From Lophius americanus (Eukaryota > Chordata > Actinopteri > Lophiiformes > Lophiidae), in contig JBBDHG010000098.1 in NCBI GenBank assembly GCA_037951165.1, forward strand, positions 2,463,501 to 2,527,500: a stretch of DNA of 64,000 nt. Reading direction: 5' to 3'. A program made the position numbers and the translations under genes. Under the pieces are notes generated by a model, which was given only the letters and a program-made list of their open reading frames with translations, did not search any database and was not told the origin of the DNA. Shown here piece by piece: positions 1-12,783 of this stretch (position 1 is the stretch's first letter; each line of letters starts with the position of its first letter).

Positions 1-418
1 CTGGCTAACTTAATCTAAAAAAAAAAGATTAAATTGGAGGTATGCTTGATTTATTTCCGAATGTTAAAATGCAAAAAAGAACAAAAAGTAATGTTCCCTT
101 CTAATGATATGTCAGCATGATTGATTCTTGTAAACATTACATTGAGTAATTTCATCTAAGTCCTAGATGATATATACACATTTATTTTGAACAAATACAT
201 TAATTTCATACAAAATAGGTGTTCAATTCACGTAAATTGTTATTATGTATTAATTTGAACAAACTAACTAAAACATGTAAAAATATTTGAGCTCATATGT
301 CAAACATCAAATTGTTTCAATTGGATCCTGAGGTCAGTTCATTCAGTGACAACACAAAGATCACATAGACCCCTCTTATCCATAAGTTCTGGTCCTTTCG
401 TAGTCCAACAAAGTACTA

Positions 419-640
419 GAAAAAGTTTTTCAACACCCTGATTCAGATTTTGGTAATCAGACTGGACCTGGGAAAACCAGGCAATTGTTCTGTTCGTTTA
501 ACTCATAAACAGAATAGCTGATTTCATTGAACCTCAGTCATCTAAGACAGGAAAGATGCCTAGTCCCTCATTCAAGGTGAAATGATGTGTTTGTAGAGGA
601 TAAAAATTAGGCCTGGCTGTGTTGCCAGCTAACATGGTGT
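419..640. other. Hairpin-rich conserved block of the repeat unit (example from the first unit)
   Basis: This block recurs in nearly every unit about 160-370 bp upstream of the tRNA and changes visibly less between units than the AT-rich spacer beside it. It contains short perfect inverted repeats: CTGATT/AATCAG at 438-443 and 455-460, CCTGG/CCAGG around an AAAA loop at 467-481, and CTGGC/GCCAG at 613-628. There is no open reading frame. It could be a second small transcript, a structural or regulatory element, or simply better-homogenised sequence. I do not recognise it as a known RNA family. Confidence 0.5.
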
Positions 641-796
641 AGTTATTCAGCACTTAAAAGTATAAACAGCCTTATTCAACAGAAAATTATTAAGATACTA
701 ATTTATTGTTCGAAATTCCAAATATCGCTGAGTTATGTTGAGCGTTAACTAGTTGTTTACAGATTTGTTAGCATGCTTTTTTGTTTAGCAACCAAC

Positions 797-883
797 CCTT
801 CGATAGCTCAGTTGGTAGAGCGGAGGACTGTAGTGGAAATGTCAGACATCCTTAGGTCGCTGGTTCAAATCCGGCTCGAAGGA
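797..883 (+). tRNA. trnay-gua: tRNA-Tyr (GUA), intron-containing, copy 1, consensus
   Basis: Exons are 797-833 and 848-883, separated by a 14-nt intron (TGGAAATGTCAGAC) after position 37, the canonical eukaryotic site. The mature RNA is 73 nt and folds as a cloverleaf. The acceptor stem CCTTCGA pairs with TCGAAGG, followed by A73. The C1:G72 pair typical of eukaryotic tRNA-Tyr is present. The anticodon loop is CTGTAGA, reading UAU/UAC codons. The A box TAGCTCAGTTGG and B box GGTTCAAATCC are internal RNA polymerase III promoter elements. A TTTT run at 889-892 is the likely terminator. As in other eukaryotes, the 3' CCA is not encoded. Confidence 0.97.
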
Positions 884-1838
884 GTGGCTTTTAATCATCC
901 CTGGAGTAATGTGTTTGATCAATTAACAAGGAGCTGGAGCTAATAGTTGTAACCCTAAAGAACCAACAATCAAGATAATTTGAAACGGGAACTTCTTCCT
1001 GTTGACCATATTAATCAAAATTACTTGAAATCTTGTTCTAGCTTAGTGTGGCTGACTTAATCTAAAAAAAAATGATTAAATTGGAGGTATGCTTGATTTT
1101 TTTTCGAATGTTAAAATGCAAAAAAGAACAAAAAGTAATGTCCCCTTCTAATGATATGTCAGCATGATAGATTCTTGTAAACATTACATTGAGTAATTTC
1201 ATCTAAGTCCTAGATGATATATACGCATTTATTTTGAACAAATACATTAATTTCATCCAAATAGGTTATCAATTCAAGTAGATTGTTAATATGAAGTAAT
1301 TTGAACAAACTGACTAGAACATGTTAACACATTTGAGCTCATATGTCAAACATCAAGTTGTATCGGATCCTGAGGTCAGTTCATTCAGTGACAACAGAAA
1401 GATCACATAAACCCCTCTTATCCATAAGTTCTGGTCCTTTCGTAGTCCAACAAAGTACTAGAAAAAGTTTTTCAACACCCTGATTCAGATTTTGGTAATC
1501 AGACTGGACCTGGGAAAACCAGGCAATTGTTCTGTTTGTTTAACTCATAAACAGAATAGCTGATTTCATTGAACCTCAGTCATCTAAGACAGGAAAGACG
1601 CCTAGTCCCTCATTCAAGGTGAAATGATGTGTTTATAGAGGATAAAAATTAGGCCTGGCTGTGTTGCCAGCTAACATGGTGTAGTTACTCAGCACTTAAA
1701 AGTATAAACAGCCTTATTCAACAGAAAATTATTAAGATACTAATTTATTGTTCGAAATTCCAAATATCGCTGAGTTATGTTGAGCGTTAACTAGTTGTTT
1801 ACAGATTTGGTAGCATGCTTTTTTGCTTAACAACCAAC

Positions 1839-1925
1839 CCTTCGATAGCTCAGTTGGTAGAGCGGAGGACTGTAGTGGAAATGTCAGACATCCTTAGGTC
1901 GCTGGTTCAAATCCGGCTCGAAGGA
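1839..1925 (+). tRNA. trnay-gua: tRNA-Tyr (GUA), copy 2, consensus
   Basis: Both exons are identical to copy 1, with the same 14-nt intron. The flanks belong to the short unit type without the 64-bp module. Confidence 0.97.
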
Positions 1926-2885
1926 GTGGCTTTTAATCATCCCTGGAGTAATGTGTTTGATCAATTAACCAGGAGCTGGAGCTAATAGTTGTAACCCTAA
2001 AGAACCAACAATCAAGATAATTTGAAACGGGAACTTCTTCCTGTTGACCATATTAATCAAAATTACTTGAAATCCTGTTCTAGCTTAGTGTGGCTGACTT
2101 AATCTAAAAAACAAATGATTAAATTGGAGGTATGCTTGATTTATTTCCGAATGTTAAAATGCAAAAAAGAACAAAAAGTAATGTTCCCTTCTAATGATAT
2201 GTCAGCATGATTGATTCTTGTAAACATTACATTGAGTAATTTCATCTAAGTCCTAGATGATATATACAGATTTATTTTGAACAAATACATTAATTTCATA
2301 CAAAATAGGTGTTCAATTCACGTAAATTGTTATTATGTTTTAATTTGAACAAACTAACTAAAACATGTAATAATATTTGAGCTCATATGTCAAACATCAA
2401 ATTGTTTCAATTGGATCCTGAGGTCAGTTTTTCAGTGACAACACAAAGATCACATAGACCCCTCTTATCCATAAGTTCTGGTCCTTTCGTAGTCCAACAA
2501 AGTACTAGAAAAAGTTTTTCAACACCCTGATTCAGATTTTGGTAATCAGACTGGACCTGGGAAAACCAGGCAATTGTTCTGTTCATTTAACTCATAAACA
2601 GAATAGCTGATTTCATTGAACCTCAGTCATCTAAGACAGGAAAGACGCCTAGTCCCTCATTCAAGGTGAAATGATGTGTTTGTAGAGGATAAAAATTAGG
2701 CCTGGCTGTGTTGCCAGCTAACATGGTGTCGTTATTCAGCACTTAAAAGTATAAACAGCCTTATTCAACAGAAAATTATTAAGATACTAATTTATTGTTC
2801 GAAGTTCCAAATATCGCTGAGTTATGTTGAGCGTTAACTAGTTGTTTACAGATTTGGTAGCATGTTTTTTTGTTAAACAGCAAAC

Positions 2886-2972
2886 CCTTCGATAGCTCAG
2901 TTGGTAGAGCGGAGGACTGTAGTGGAAGTATCAGACATCCTTAGGTTGCTGGTTCAAATCTGGCTCGAAGGA
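2886..2972 (+). tRNA. trnay-gua: tRNA-Tyr (GUA), copy 3, variant
   Basis: Two exon changes from consensus: C48 to T (alters the G15:C48 tertiary pair) and C61 to T (T-stem pair becomes G:U). The intron is TGGAAGTATCAGAC. The leader is the alternative GTTAAACAGCAAACCC type. Probably still foldable. Confidence 0.8.
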
Positions 2973-3776
2973 GTGGCTTTTAATCATCCCTGGAGTAATG
3001 TGTTTGATCAATTAACAAGGAGCTGGAGCTGATAGTTGTAACCCTAAAGAACCCACAATCAAGATAATTTGAAACGGGAACTTCTTCCTGTTGACCATAT
3101 TCATCAAAATTACTTGAAATCTTGTGCTGGCTTAGTCTGGCTGACTTAATCTAAAAAAAAAAGATTAAATTGGAGGTATGCTTGATTTATTTCCGAATGT
3201 TAAAATGCAAAAAAGAACAAAAAGTAATGTTCCATTCTAATGATATGTCAGCATGATTGATTCTTGTAAACATTACATTGAGTAATTTCATCTAAGTCCT
3301 AGATGATATATACAGATTTATTTTGAACAAATACATTAATTTCATACAAAATAGGTGTTCAATTCACGTAAATTGTTATTATGTATTAATTTGAACAAAC
3401 TAACTGAAACATGTAAAAATATTTGAGCTCATATGTCAAACATCAAATTGTTTCAATTGGATCCTGAGGTAGGTTCATTCAGTGACAACACAAAGATCAA
3501 ATAGACCCCTCTTATCCATAAGTTCTGGTCCTTTCGTAGTCCAACAAAGTACTAGAAAAAGTTTTTCAACACCCTGATTCAGATTTTGGTAATCAGACTG
3601 GACCTGGGAAAACCAGGCAATTGTTCTGTTCGTTTAACTCATAAACAGAATAGCTGATTTCATTGAACCTCAGTCATCTAAGACAGGAAAGACGCCTAGT
3701 CCCTCATTCAAGGTGAAATGATGTGTTTATAGAGGATAAAAATTAGGCCTGGCTGTGTTGCCAGCTAACATGGTGT

Positions 3777-3840
3777 CTTTGAGAAGAGTGTCAAAGACCA
3801 TTTTGTTCAGATTTATTACAAGATAAACTTATTAATCAAA
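3777..3840. repeat. 64-bp presence/absence module (first occurrence)
   Basis: A 64-bp segment starting CTTTGAGAAGAGTGTCAAAG (itself a short inverted repeat, CTTTGA/TCAAAG) and ending in AATCAAA separates long units from short ones. It is absent upstream of copies 1, 2, 3, 9, 10, 16, 18, 21, 27, 31 and 33 and present upstream of the others; copy 34 has its own larger deletion here. It therefore marks subfamilies of the unit. Confidence 0.85.
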
Positions 3841-3996
3841 CGTTATTCAGCACTTAAAAGTATAAACAGCCTTATTCAACAGAAAATTATTAAGATACTA
3901 ATTTATTGTTCGAAGTTCCAAATATCGCTGAGTTATGTTGAGCGTTAACTAGTTGTTTACAGATTTGGTAGCATGCTTTTTTGCTTAACAACCAAC

Positions 3997-4083
3997 CCTT
4001 CGATAGCTCAGTTGGTAGAGCGGAGGACTGTAGTGGAAATGTCAGACATCCTTAGGTCGCTGGTTCAAATCCGGCTCGAAGGA
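3997..4083 (+). tRNA. trnay-gua: tRNA-Tyr (GUA), copy 4, consensus
   Basis: Exons and intron are identical to copy 1. This is the first copy preceded by a long unit carrying the 64-bp module. Confidence 0.97.
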
Positions 4084-5106
4084 GTGGCTTTTAATCATCC
4101 CTGGAGTAATGTGTTTGATCAATTAACAAGGAGCTGGAGCTAATAGTTGTAACCCTAAAGAACCCACAATCAAGATAATTTGAAACGGGAACTTCTTCCT
4201 GTTGACCATATTTATCAAAATTACTTGAAATCTTGTGCTGGCTTACTCTGGCTGACTTAATCTAAAAAAAATGATTAAATTGGAGGTATGCTTGATTTAT
4301 TTCCGAATGTTAAAATGCAAAAAAGAACAAAAAGTAATGTTCCCTTCTAATGACATGTCCACATGATTGATTCTTGTAAGCATTACATTGAGTAATTTCA
4401 TCTAAGTCCTAGATGATATATACAGATTTATTTTGAAGAAATACATTAATTTCATACAAAATAGGTGTTCAATTCACGTAAATTGTTATTATGTATTAAT
4501 TTGAACAAACTAACTAAAACATGTAAAAATATTTGAGCTCATATGTCAAACATCAAATTGTTTCAATTGGATCCTGAGGTCAGTTCATTCAGTGACAACA
4601 CAAAGATCACATAAACCCCTCTTATCCATAAGTTCTGGTCATGTCCTAGTCCAACAAAGTACTAGAAAAAGTTTTTCAACACCCTGATTCAGATTTTGGT
4701 AATCAGACTGGACCTGGGAAAACCAGGCAATTGTTCTGTTCGTTTAACTCATAAACAGAATAGCTGATTTCATTGAACCTCAGTCATCTAAGACAGGAAA
4801 GACGCCTAGTCCCTCATTCAAGGTGAAATGATGTGTTTATAGAGGATAAAAATTAGGCCTGGCTGTGTTGCCAGCTAACATGGTGTCTTTGTGAAGAGTG
4901 TCAAAGACCATTTTGTTCAGATTTATTACAAGATAAACTTATTAATAAAACGTTATTCAGCATGTAAAAGTATAAACAGCCTTATTCAAAAGAAAATTAT
5001 TAAGATACTAATTTATTGTTCGAAGTTCCAAATATCGCTGATTTATGTTGAGCGTTAACTAGTTGTTTACAGATTTGTTAGCATGCTTTTTTGCTCAACA
5101 ACCAAC

Positions 5107-5193
5107 CCTTCGATAGCTCAGTTGGTAGAGCGGAGGACTGTAGTGGAAATGTCAGACATCCTTAGGTCGCTGGTTCAAATCCGGCTCGAAGGA
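5107..5193 (+). tRNA. trnay-gua: tRNA-Tyr (GUA), copy 5, consensus
   Basis: Exons and intron are identical to copy 1. Its 3' flank carries marker changes (GATCCATTAACAAGG, CTAAGAGTTG) shared only with copy 7, 2,205 bp away. Confidence 0.97.
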
Positions 5194-6201
5194 GTGGCTT
5201 TTAATCATCCCTGTAGTAATGTGTTTGATCCATTAACAAGGAGCTGGAGCTAAGAGTTGTAACCCTAAAGATAATTTGAAACGGGAACTTCTTTCTGTTG
5301 ACCATATTAATCAAAATTACTTGAAATCTTGTTCTACTTAGGGTGGCTGACTTAATCTAAAAAAAAATGATTAAATTGGAGGTATGCTTGATTTATTTCC
5401 GAATGTTATAATGCAAAAAAGAACAAAAAGTAATGTTCCCTTCTAATGATATGTCAGCATGATGGATTCTTGTAAACATTACATTGAGTAATTTCATCTA
5501 AGTCCTAGATGATATATACAGATTTATTTTGAACAAATACATTAATTTCATCCAAATAGGTTATCAATTCAAGTAGATTGTTAATATGAAGTAATTTGAA
5601 CAAACTGACTAAAACATGTTAACACATTTGAGCTCATATGTCAAACATCAAGTTGTTTCAATCGGATCCTGAGGTCAGTTCATTCAGTGACAACAGAAAG
5701 ATCACATAGACCCCTCTTATCCATAAGTTCTGGTCCTTTCGTAGTCCAACAAAGTACTAGAAAAGGTTTTTCAACACCCTGATTCAGATTTTGGTAATCA
5801 GACTGGACCTGGGAAAACCAGGCAATTGTTCTGTTCGTTTAACTCATAAACAGAATAGCTGATTTCATTGAACCTCAGTCATCTAAGACAGGAAAGACGC
5901 CTAGTCCCTCATTCAAGGTGAAATGATGTGTTTATAGAGGATAAAAATTAGGCCTGACTGTGTTGCCAGCTAACATGGTGTCTTTGAGAAGAGTGTCAAA
6001 GACCTTTTTTTTCAGATTTATTACAAGATAAACTTATTAATCAAACGTCATTCAGCATGTAAAAGTGTAAACAGCCTTATTAAAGAGAAAATTATTAAGA
6101 TACTAATTTATTGTTCTGAGCTCCAAATATCGCTGAGTTACGTTGAGCATTAGCTAGTTGTTCAAAGATTTGGTAGCATGCTTTTTTGCTTAACAACCAA
6201 C

Positions 6202-6288
6202 CCTTCGATAGCTCAGTTGGTAGAGCGGAGGACTGTAGTGGAAATGTCAGACATCCTTAGGTCGCTGGTTCAAATCCGGCTCGAAGGA
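6202..6288 (+). tRNA. trnay-gua: tRNA-Tyr (GUA), copy 6, consensus
   Basis: Exons and intron are identical to copy 1. The leader shares unusual changes (TTGAGCATTAGCTAG, TTCAAAG) with copy 8, 2,205 bp away. Confidence 0.97.
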
Positions 6289-7311
6289 GTGGCTTTTAAT
6301 CATCCCTGGAGTAATGTGTTTGATCAATTAACAAGGAGCTGGAGCTAATAGTTGTAACCCTAAAGAACCCACAATCAAGATAATTTGAAAAGGGAACTTC
6401 TTCCTGTTGACCATATTAATCAAAATTACTTGAAATCTTGTTCTAACTTAGTGTGGCTGACTTAATCTAAAAAAAAATGATTAAATTGGAGGTATGCTTG
6501 ATTTTTTTTCGAATGTTAAAATGCAAAAAAGAACAAAAAGTAATGTCCCCTTCTAATGATATGTCAGCATGATAGATTCTTGTAAACATTACATTGAGTA
6601 ATTTCATCTAAGTCCTAGATGATATATACACATTTATTTTGAACAAATACATTAATTTCATCCAAATAGGTTATCAATTCAAGTAGATTGTTAATATGAA
6701 GTAATTTGAACAAACTGACTAGAACATGTTAACACATTTGAGCTCATATGTCAAACATCAAGTTGTTTCAATCGGATCCTGAGGTCAGTTCATTCAGTGA
6801 CAACAGAAAGATCACATAAACCCCTCTTATCCATAAGTTCTGGTCCTTTCGTAGTCCAACAAAGTACTAGAAAAAGTTTTTCAACACCCTGATTCAGATT
6901 TTGGTAATCAGACTGGACCTGGGAAAACCAGGCAATTGTTCTGTTTGTTTAACTCATAAACAGAATAGCTGATTTCATTGAACCTCAGTCATCTAAGACA
7001 GGAAAGACGCCTAGTCCCTCATTCAAGGTGAAATGATGTGTTTATAGAGGATAAAAATTAGGCCTGACTGTGTTGCCAGCTAACATGGTGTCTTTGAGAA
7101 GAGTGTCAAAGACCATTTTGTTCAGATTCATTACAAGATAAACTTATTAATAAAACGTTATTCAGCATGTAAAAGTATAAACAGCCTTATTCAAAAGAAA
7201 ATTATTAAGATACTAATTTATTGTTCGAAGTTCCAAATATCGCTGATTTATGTTGAGCGTTAACTAGTTGTTTACAGATTTGTTAGCATGCTTTTTTGCT
7301 TAACAACCAAC

Positions 7312-7398
7312 CCTTCGATAGCTCAGTTGGTAGAGCGGAGGACTGTAGTGGAAATGTCAGACATCCTTAGGTCGCTGGTTCAAATCCGGCTCGAAGGA
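7312..7398 (+). tRNA. trnay-gua: tRNA-Tyr (GUA), copy 7, consensus
   Basis: Exons and intron are identical to copy 1. The flanks match copy 5. Confidence 0.97.
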
Positions 7399-8406
7399 GT
7401 GGCTTTTAATCATCCCTGTAGTAATGTGTTTGATCCATTAACAAGGAGCTGGAGCTAAGAGTTGTAACCCTAAAGATAATTTGAAACGGGAACTTCTTTC
7501 TGTTGACCATATTAATCAAAATTACTTGAAATCTTGTTCTACTTAGGGTGGCTGACTTAATCTAAAAAAAAATGATTAAATTGGAGGTATGCTTGATTTA
7601 TTTCGGAATGTTATAATGCAAAAAAGAACAAAAAGTAATGTTCCCTTCTAATGATATGTCAGCATGATGGATTCTTGTAAACATTACATTGAGTAATTTC
7701 ATCTAAGTCCTAGATGATATATACAGATTTATTTTGAACAAATACATTAATTTCATCCAAATAGGTTATCAATTCAAGTAGATTGTTAATATGAAGTAAT
7801 TTGAACAAACTGACTAAAACATGTTAACACATTTGAGCTCATATGTCAAACATCAAGTTGTTTCAATCGGATCCTGAGGTCAGTTCATTCAGTGACAACA
7901 GAAAGATCACATAGACCCCTCTTATCCATAAGTTCTGGTCCTTTCGTAGTCCAACAAAGTACTAGAAAAGGTTTTTCAACACCCTGATTCAGATTTTGGT
8001 AATCAGACTGGACCTGGGAAAACCAGGCAATTGTTCTGTTCGTTTAACTCATAAACAGAATAGCTGATTTCATTGAACCTCAGTCATCTAAGACAGGAAA
8101 GACGCCTAGTCCCTCATTCAAGGTGAAATGATGTGTTTATAGAGGATAAAAATTAGGCCTGACTGTGTTGCCAGCTAACATGGTGTCTTTGAGAAGAGTG
8201 TCAAAGACCATTTTGTTCAGATTTATTACAAGATAAACTTATTAATCAAACGTCATTCAGCATGTAAAAGTGTAAACAGCCTTATTAAAGAGAAAATTAT
8301 TAAGATACTAATTTATTGTTCTGAGCTCCAAATATCGCTGAGTTACGTTGAGCATTAGCTAGTTGTTCAAAGATTTGGTAGCATGCTTTTTTGCTTAACA
8401 ACCAAC

Positions 8407-8493
8407 CCTTCGATAGCTCAGTTGGTAGAGCGGAGGACTGTAGTGGAAATGTCAGACATCCTTAGGTCGCTGGTTCAAATCCGGCTCGAAGGA
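8407..8493 (+). tRNA. trnay-gua: tRNA-Tyr (GUA), copy 8, consensus
   Basis: Exons and intron are identical to copy 1. The leader matches copy 6. Confidence 0.97.
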
Positions 8494-9454
8494 GTGGCTT
8501 TTAATCATCCCTGGAGTAATGTGTTTGATCAATTAACAAGGAGCTGGAGCTAATAGTTGTAACCCTAAAGAACCAACAATCAAGATAATTTGAAACGGGA
8601 ACTTCTTCCTGTTGACCATATTAATCAAAATTACTTGAAATCTTGTTCTAGCTTAGTGTGGCTGACTTAATCTAAAAAAAAATGATTAAATTGGAGGTAT
8701 GCTTGATTTTTTTTCGAATGTTAAAATGCAAAAAAGAACAAAAAGTAATGTTCCCTTCTAATGATATGTCAGCATGATAGATTCTTGTAAACATTACATT
8801 GAGTAATTTCATCTAAGTCCTAGATGATATATACACATTTATTTTGAACAAATACATTAATTTCATACAAAATAGGTGTTCAATTCAAGTAAATTGTTAT
8901 TATGTATTAATTTGAACAAACTAACTAAAACATGTAAAAATATTTGAGCTCATATGTCAAACATCAAATTGTTTCAATTGGATCCTGAGATCAGTTCATT
9001 CAGTGACAACAGAAAGATCACATAAACCCCTCTTATCCATAAGTCCTGGTCCTTTCGTAGTCCAACAAAATACTAGAAAAAGTTTTTCAACACCCTGATT
9101 CAGATTTTGGTAATCAGACTAGTCCTGGGAAAACCAGGCAATTCTTCTGTTTGTTTAACTCATAAACAGAATAGCTGATTTTATTGAACCTCAGTCATCT
9201 AAGACAGGAAAGACGCCTAGTCCCTCATTCAAGGTGAAATGATGTGTTTATAGAGGATAAAAATTAGGCCGGGCTGTGTTGCCAGCTAAGATGGTGTCGT
9301 TATTCAGCACTTAAAAGTATAAACAGCCTTATTCAACAGAAAATTATTTAGATACTAAGTTATTGTTCGAAGCTCGAAAATATCGCTGACTTACGTTGAG
9401 CGTTAACTAGTTGTTTACAGATTTGGTAGCATGCTTTTTTGCTTAACAACCAAC

Positions 9455-9541
9455 CCTTCGATAGCTCAGTTGGTAGAGCGGAGGACTGTAGTGGAAATGT
9501 CAGACATCCTTAGGTCGCTGGTTCAAATCCGGCTCGAAGGA
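9455..9541 (+). tRNA. trnay-gua: tRNA-Tyr (GUA), copy 9, consensus
   Basis: Exons and intron are identical to copy 1, in a short unit lacking the 64-bp module. It lies exactly 8,715 bp before copy 17. Confidence 0.97.
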
Positions 9542-10487
9542 GTGGCTTTTAATCATCCCTGGAGTAATGTGTTTGATCAATTAACAAGGAGCTGGAGCTA
9601 ATAGTTGTAACCCTAAAGATAATTTGAAACGGGAACTTCTTCCTGTTGACCATATTAATCAAAATTACTTGAAATCTTGTGCTGGCTTAGTCTGGCTGAC
9701 TTAATCTAAAAAAAAAAGATTAAATTGGAGGTATGCTTGATTTATTTCCAAATGTTAACAAGCAAAAAAGAACAAAAAGTAATGTTCCCTTCTAATGACA
9801 TGTCCACATGATTGATTCTTGTAAACATTAAATTGCGTAATTTCATCTAAGTCCTAGATAATATCTCCACATTTATTTTGAACAAATACATTAAAGTCAT
9901 CCAAATAGGTTATCAATTGAAGTAGATTGTTAATATGAAGTAATTTGAACAAACTGACTAAAACATGTTAACATATTTGAGCTCATATGTCAAACATCAA
10001 GTTGTTTCAATTGGATCCTGAGGTCAGTTCATTCAGTGACAACAGAAATATCACATAAACCCCTCTTATCCATAAGTTCTGGTCCTGTCCTAGTCCAATA
10101 AAGTACTAGAAAAAGTTTTTCAACACCCTGATTCAGATTTTGGTAATCAGACTGGACCTGGGAAAACCAGGCAATTGTTCTGTTCGTTTAACTCATAAAC
10201 AGAATAGCTGATTTTATTGAACCTCAGTCATCTAAGACAGGAAAGACGCCTAGTCCCTCATTCAAGGTGAAATGATGTGTTTATAGAGGATAAAAATTAG
10301 GCCTGGCTGTGTTGCCAGCTAACATGGTGTAGTTATTCAGCACTTAAAAGTATAAACAGCCTTATTCAACAGAAAATTATTAAGATACTAAGTTATTGTT
10401 CGAAGCTCGAAAATATCGCTGACTTACGTTGAGCGTTAACTAGTTGTTTACAGATTTGGTAGCATGTTTTTTTGTTAAACAGCAAAC

Positions 10488-10574
10488 CCTTCGATAGCTC
10501 AGTTGGTAGAGCGGAGGACTGTAGTGGAAATATCAGACATCCTTAGGTCGCTGGTTCAAATCCGGCTCGAAGGA
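10488..10574 (+). tRNA. trnay-gua: tRNA-Tyr (GUA), copy 10, consensus exons
   Basis: Exons are consensus; the intron is the variant TGGAAATATCAGAC with leader GTTAAACAGCAAACCC. It lies exactly 8,715 bp before copy 18, with which it shares its flanks. Confidence 0.97.
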
Positions 10575-11597
10575 GTGGCTTTTAATCATCCCTGGAGTAA
10601 TGTGTTTGATCAATTAACAAGGAGCTGGAGCTAATAGTTGTAACCCTAAAGAACCCACAATCAAGATAATTTGAAATGGGAACTTCTTCCTGTTGACCAT
10701 ATTCATCAAAATTACTTGAAATCTTGTGTTGGCTTAGTCTGGCAGACTTAATCTGAAAAAAAAGTTTAAATTGGAGGTATGCTTGATTTATTTCCAAATG
10801 TTAACATGCAAAAAAGAACAAAAAGTAATGTTCCCTTCTAATGATTTGTCAGCATGATTGATTCTTGTAAACATTACATTGAGTAATTTCATCTAAGTCC
10901 TAGATGATATATACAGATTTATTTTGAACAAATACATTAATTTCATACAAAATAGGTGTTCAATTCACGTAAATTGTTATTATGTTTTAATTTGAACAAA
11001 CTAACTAAAACATGTAATAATATTTGAGCTCATATGTCAAACATCAAATTGTTTCAATTGGATCCTGAGGTCAGTTCATTCAGTGACAACACAAAGATCA
11101 CATAAACCCCTCTTATCCATAAGTTCTGGTCCTGTCCTAGTCCAACAAAGTACTAGAAAAAGTTTTTCAACACCCTGATTCAGATTTTGGTAATCAGACT
11201 GGACCTGGGAAAACCAGGCAATTGTTCTGTTCGTTTAACTCATAAACAGAATAGCTGATTTCATTGAACCTCAGTCATCTAAGACAGGAAAGACGCCTAG
11301 TCCCTCATTCAAGGTGAAATGATGTGTTTATAGAGGATAAAAATTAGGCCTGGCTGTGTTGCCAGCTAAGATGGTGTCTTTGAGAAGAGTGTCAAAGACC
11401 ATTTTGTTCAGATTTATTACAAGATAAACTTATTAATCAAACGTTATTCAGCATGCAAAAGTATAAACAGCCTAATTAAAGAGAAAATTATTAAGATACT
11501 AATTTATTGTTCAAAGTTCCAAATATCGCTGAGTTATGTTGAGCGTTAACTAGTTGTTTACAGATTTGGTAGCATGCTTTTTTGCTTAACAACCAAC

Positions 11598-11684
11598 CCT
11601 TCGATAGCTCAGTTGGTAGAGCGGAGGAGTGTAGTGGAAATGTCAGACATCCTTAGGTCGCTGGTTCAAATCCGGCTCGAAGGA
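11598..11684 (+). tRNA. trnay-gua: tRNA-Tyr (GUA), copy 11, C32-to-G variant
   Basis: The anticodon loop reads GTGTAGA because C32 is G; everything else is consensus. The T-run after the gene is five T instead of four. The same change is in copy 13, which is part of a 2.2-kb duplicate of this segment. The effect of the loop change is unknown. Confidence 0.85.
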
Positions 11685-12696
11685 GTGGCTTTTTATCATC
11701 CCTGGAGTAATGTGTTTTATCAATTAACAAGGAGCTAGAGCTAATAGTTGTAACCCTAAAGATAATTTGAAACGGGAACTTCTTCCTGTTGACCATATTA
11801 ATCAAAATTACTTGAAATCTTGTGCTGGCTTAGTCTGGTTGACTTAGTCTAAAAAAAAAAAAGATTAAATTGGAGGTATCCTTGATTTATTTCCCAATGT
11901 TAAAATGCAAAAAAGAACAAAAAGTAATGTTCCCTTCTAATGATATGTCAGCATGATTGCTTCTTGTAGACATTACATTACGTAATTTCATCTAAGTCCT
12001 AGATGATATATACACATTTATTTTGAACAAATACATTAAATTCATACAAAATAGGTTATCAATTCAAGTAGATTGTTAATATGAAGTAATTTGAACAAAC
12101 TGACTAGAACATGTTAACACATTTGAGCTCATATGTCAAACATCAAGTTGTTTCAATCGGATCCTGAGGTCAGTTCATTCAGTGACAACAGAAAGATCAC
12201 ATAAACCCCTCTTATCCATAAGTTCTGGTCCTGTCCTAGTCCAACAAAGTACTAGAAAAAGTTTTTCAACACCCTGATTCAGATTTTGGTAATCAGACTA
12301 GTCCTGGGAAAACCAGGCAATTGTTCTGTTCGTTTAACTCATAAACAGAATAGCTGATTTTATTGAACCTCAGTCATCTAAGACAGGAAAGAAGCCTAGT
12401 CCCTCATTCAAGGTGAAATGATGTGTTTATAGAGGATAAAAATTAGGCCTGGCTGTGTTGCCAGCTAACATGGTGTCTTTGAGAAGAGTGTCAAAGACCA
12501 TTTTGTTCAGATTTATTACAAGATAAACTTATTAATCAAACGGTATTCAGCATGCAAAAGTATAAACATCCTTATTCAACAGAAAATTATTAAGATACTA
12601 ATTTATTGTTCGAAGTTCCAAATATCGCTGAGTTATGTTGAGCGTTAACTAGTTGTTTACAGATTTGGTAGCATGCTTTTTTGCTTAACAACCATC

Positions 12697-12783
12697 CCTT
12701 CGATAGCTCAGTTGGTAGAGCGGAGGACTGTAGTGGAAATGTCAGACATCCTTAGGTCGCTGGTTCAAATCCGGCTCGAAGGA
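12697..12783 (+). tRNA. trnay-gua: tRNA-Tyr (GUA), copy 12, consensus
   Basis: Exons and intron are consensus. The leader base before the gene is T (ACCATCCC), shared with copies 14 and 34. Confidence 0.97.

Noticed and set aside
391..402. GGTCCTTTCGTA in each unit resembles the complement of the rRNA sarcin-ricin loop
   Set aside because: Only about 12 nt match, the flanks do not align with mitochondrial or nuclear large-subunit rRNA, and many units read CCTGTCCTAG instead.
580..600. Box C-like AATGATGTG with CTGA motifs, suggesting a C/D snoRNA in the unit
   Set aside because: No properly spaced box D with terminal stem was found, and the CTGA motifs are too common to count.
10582..10797. 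71-codon - strand open frame, identical at 19297-19512
   Set aside because: It lies across the tRNA 3' flank and spacer of two duplicated units and is broken in all the other units. Its identity is explained by the 8,715-bp duplication.
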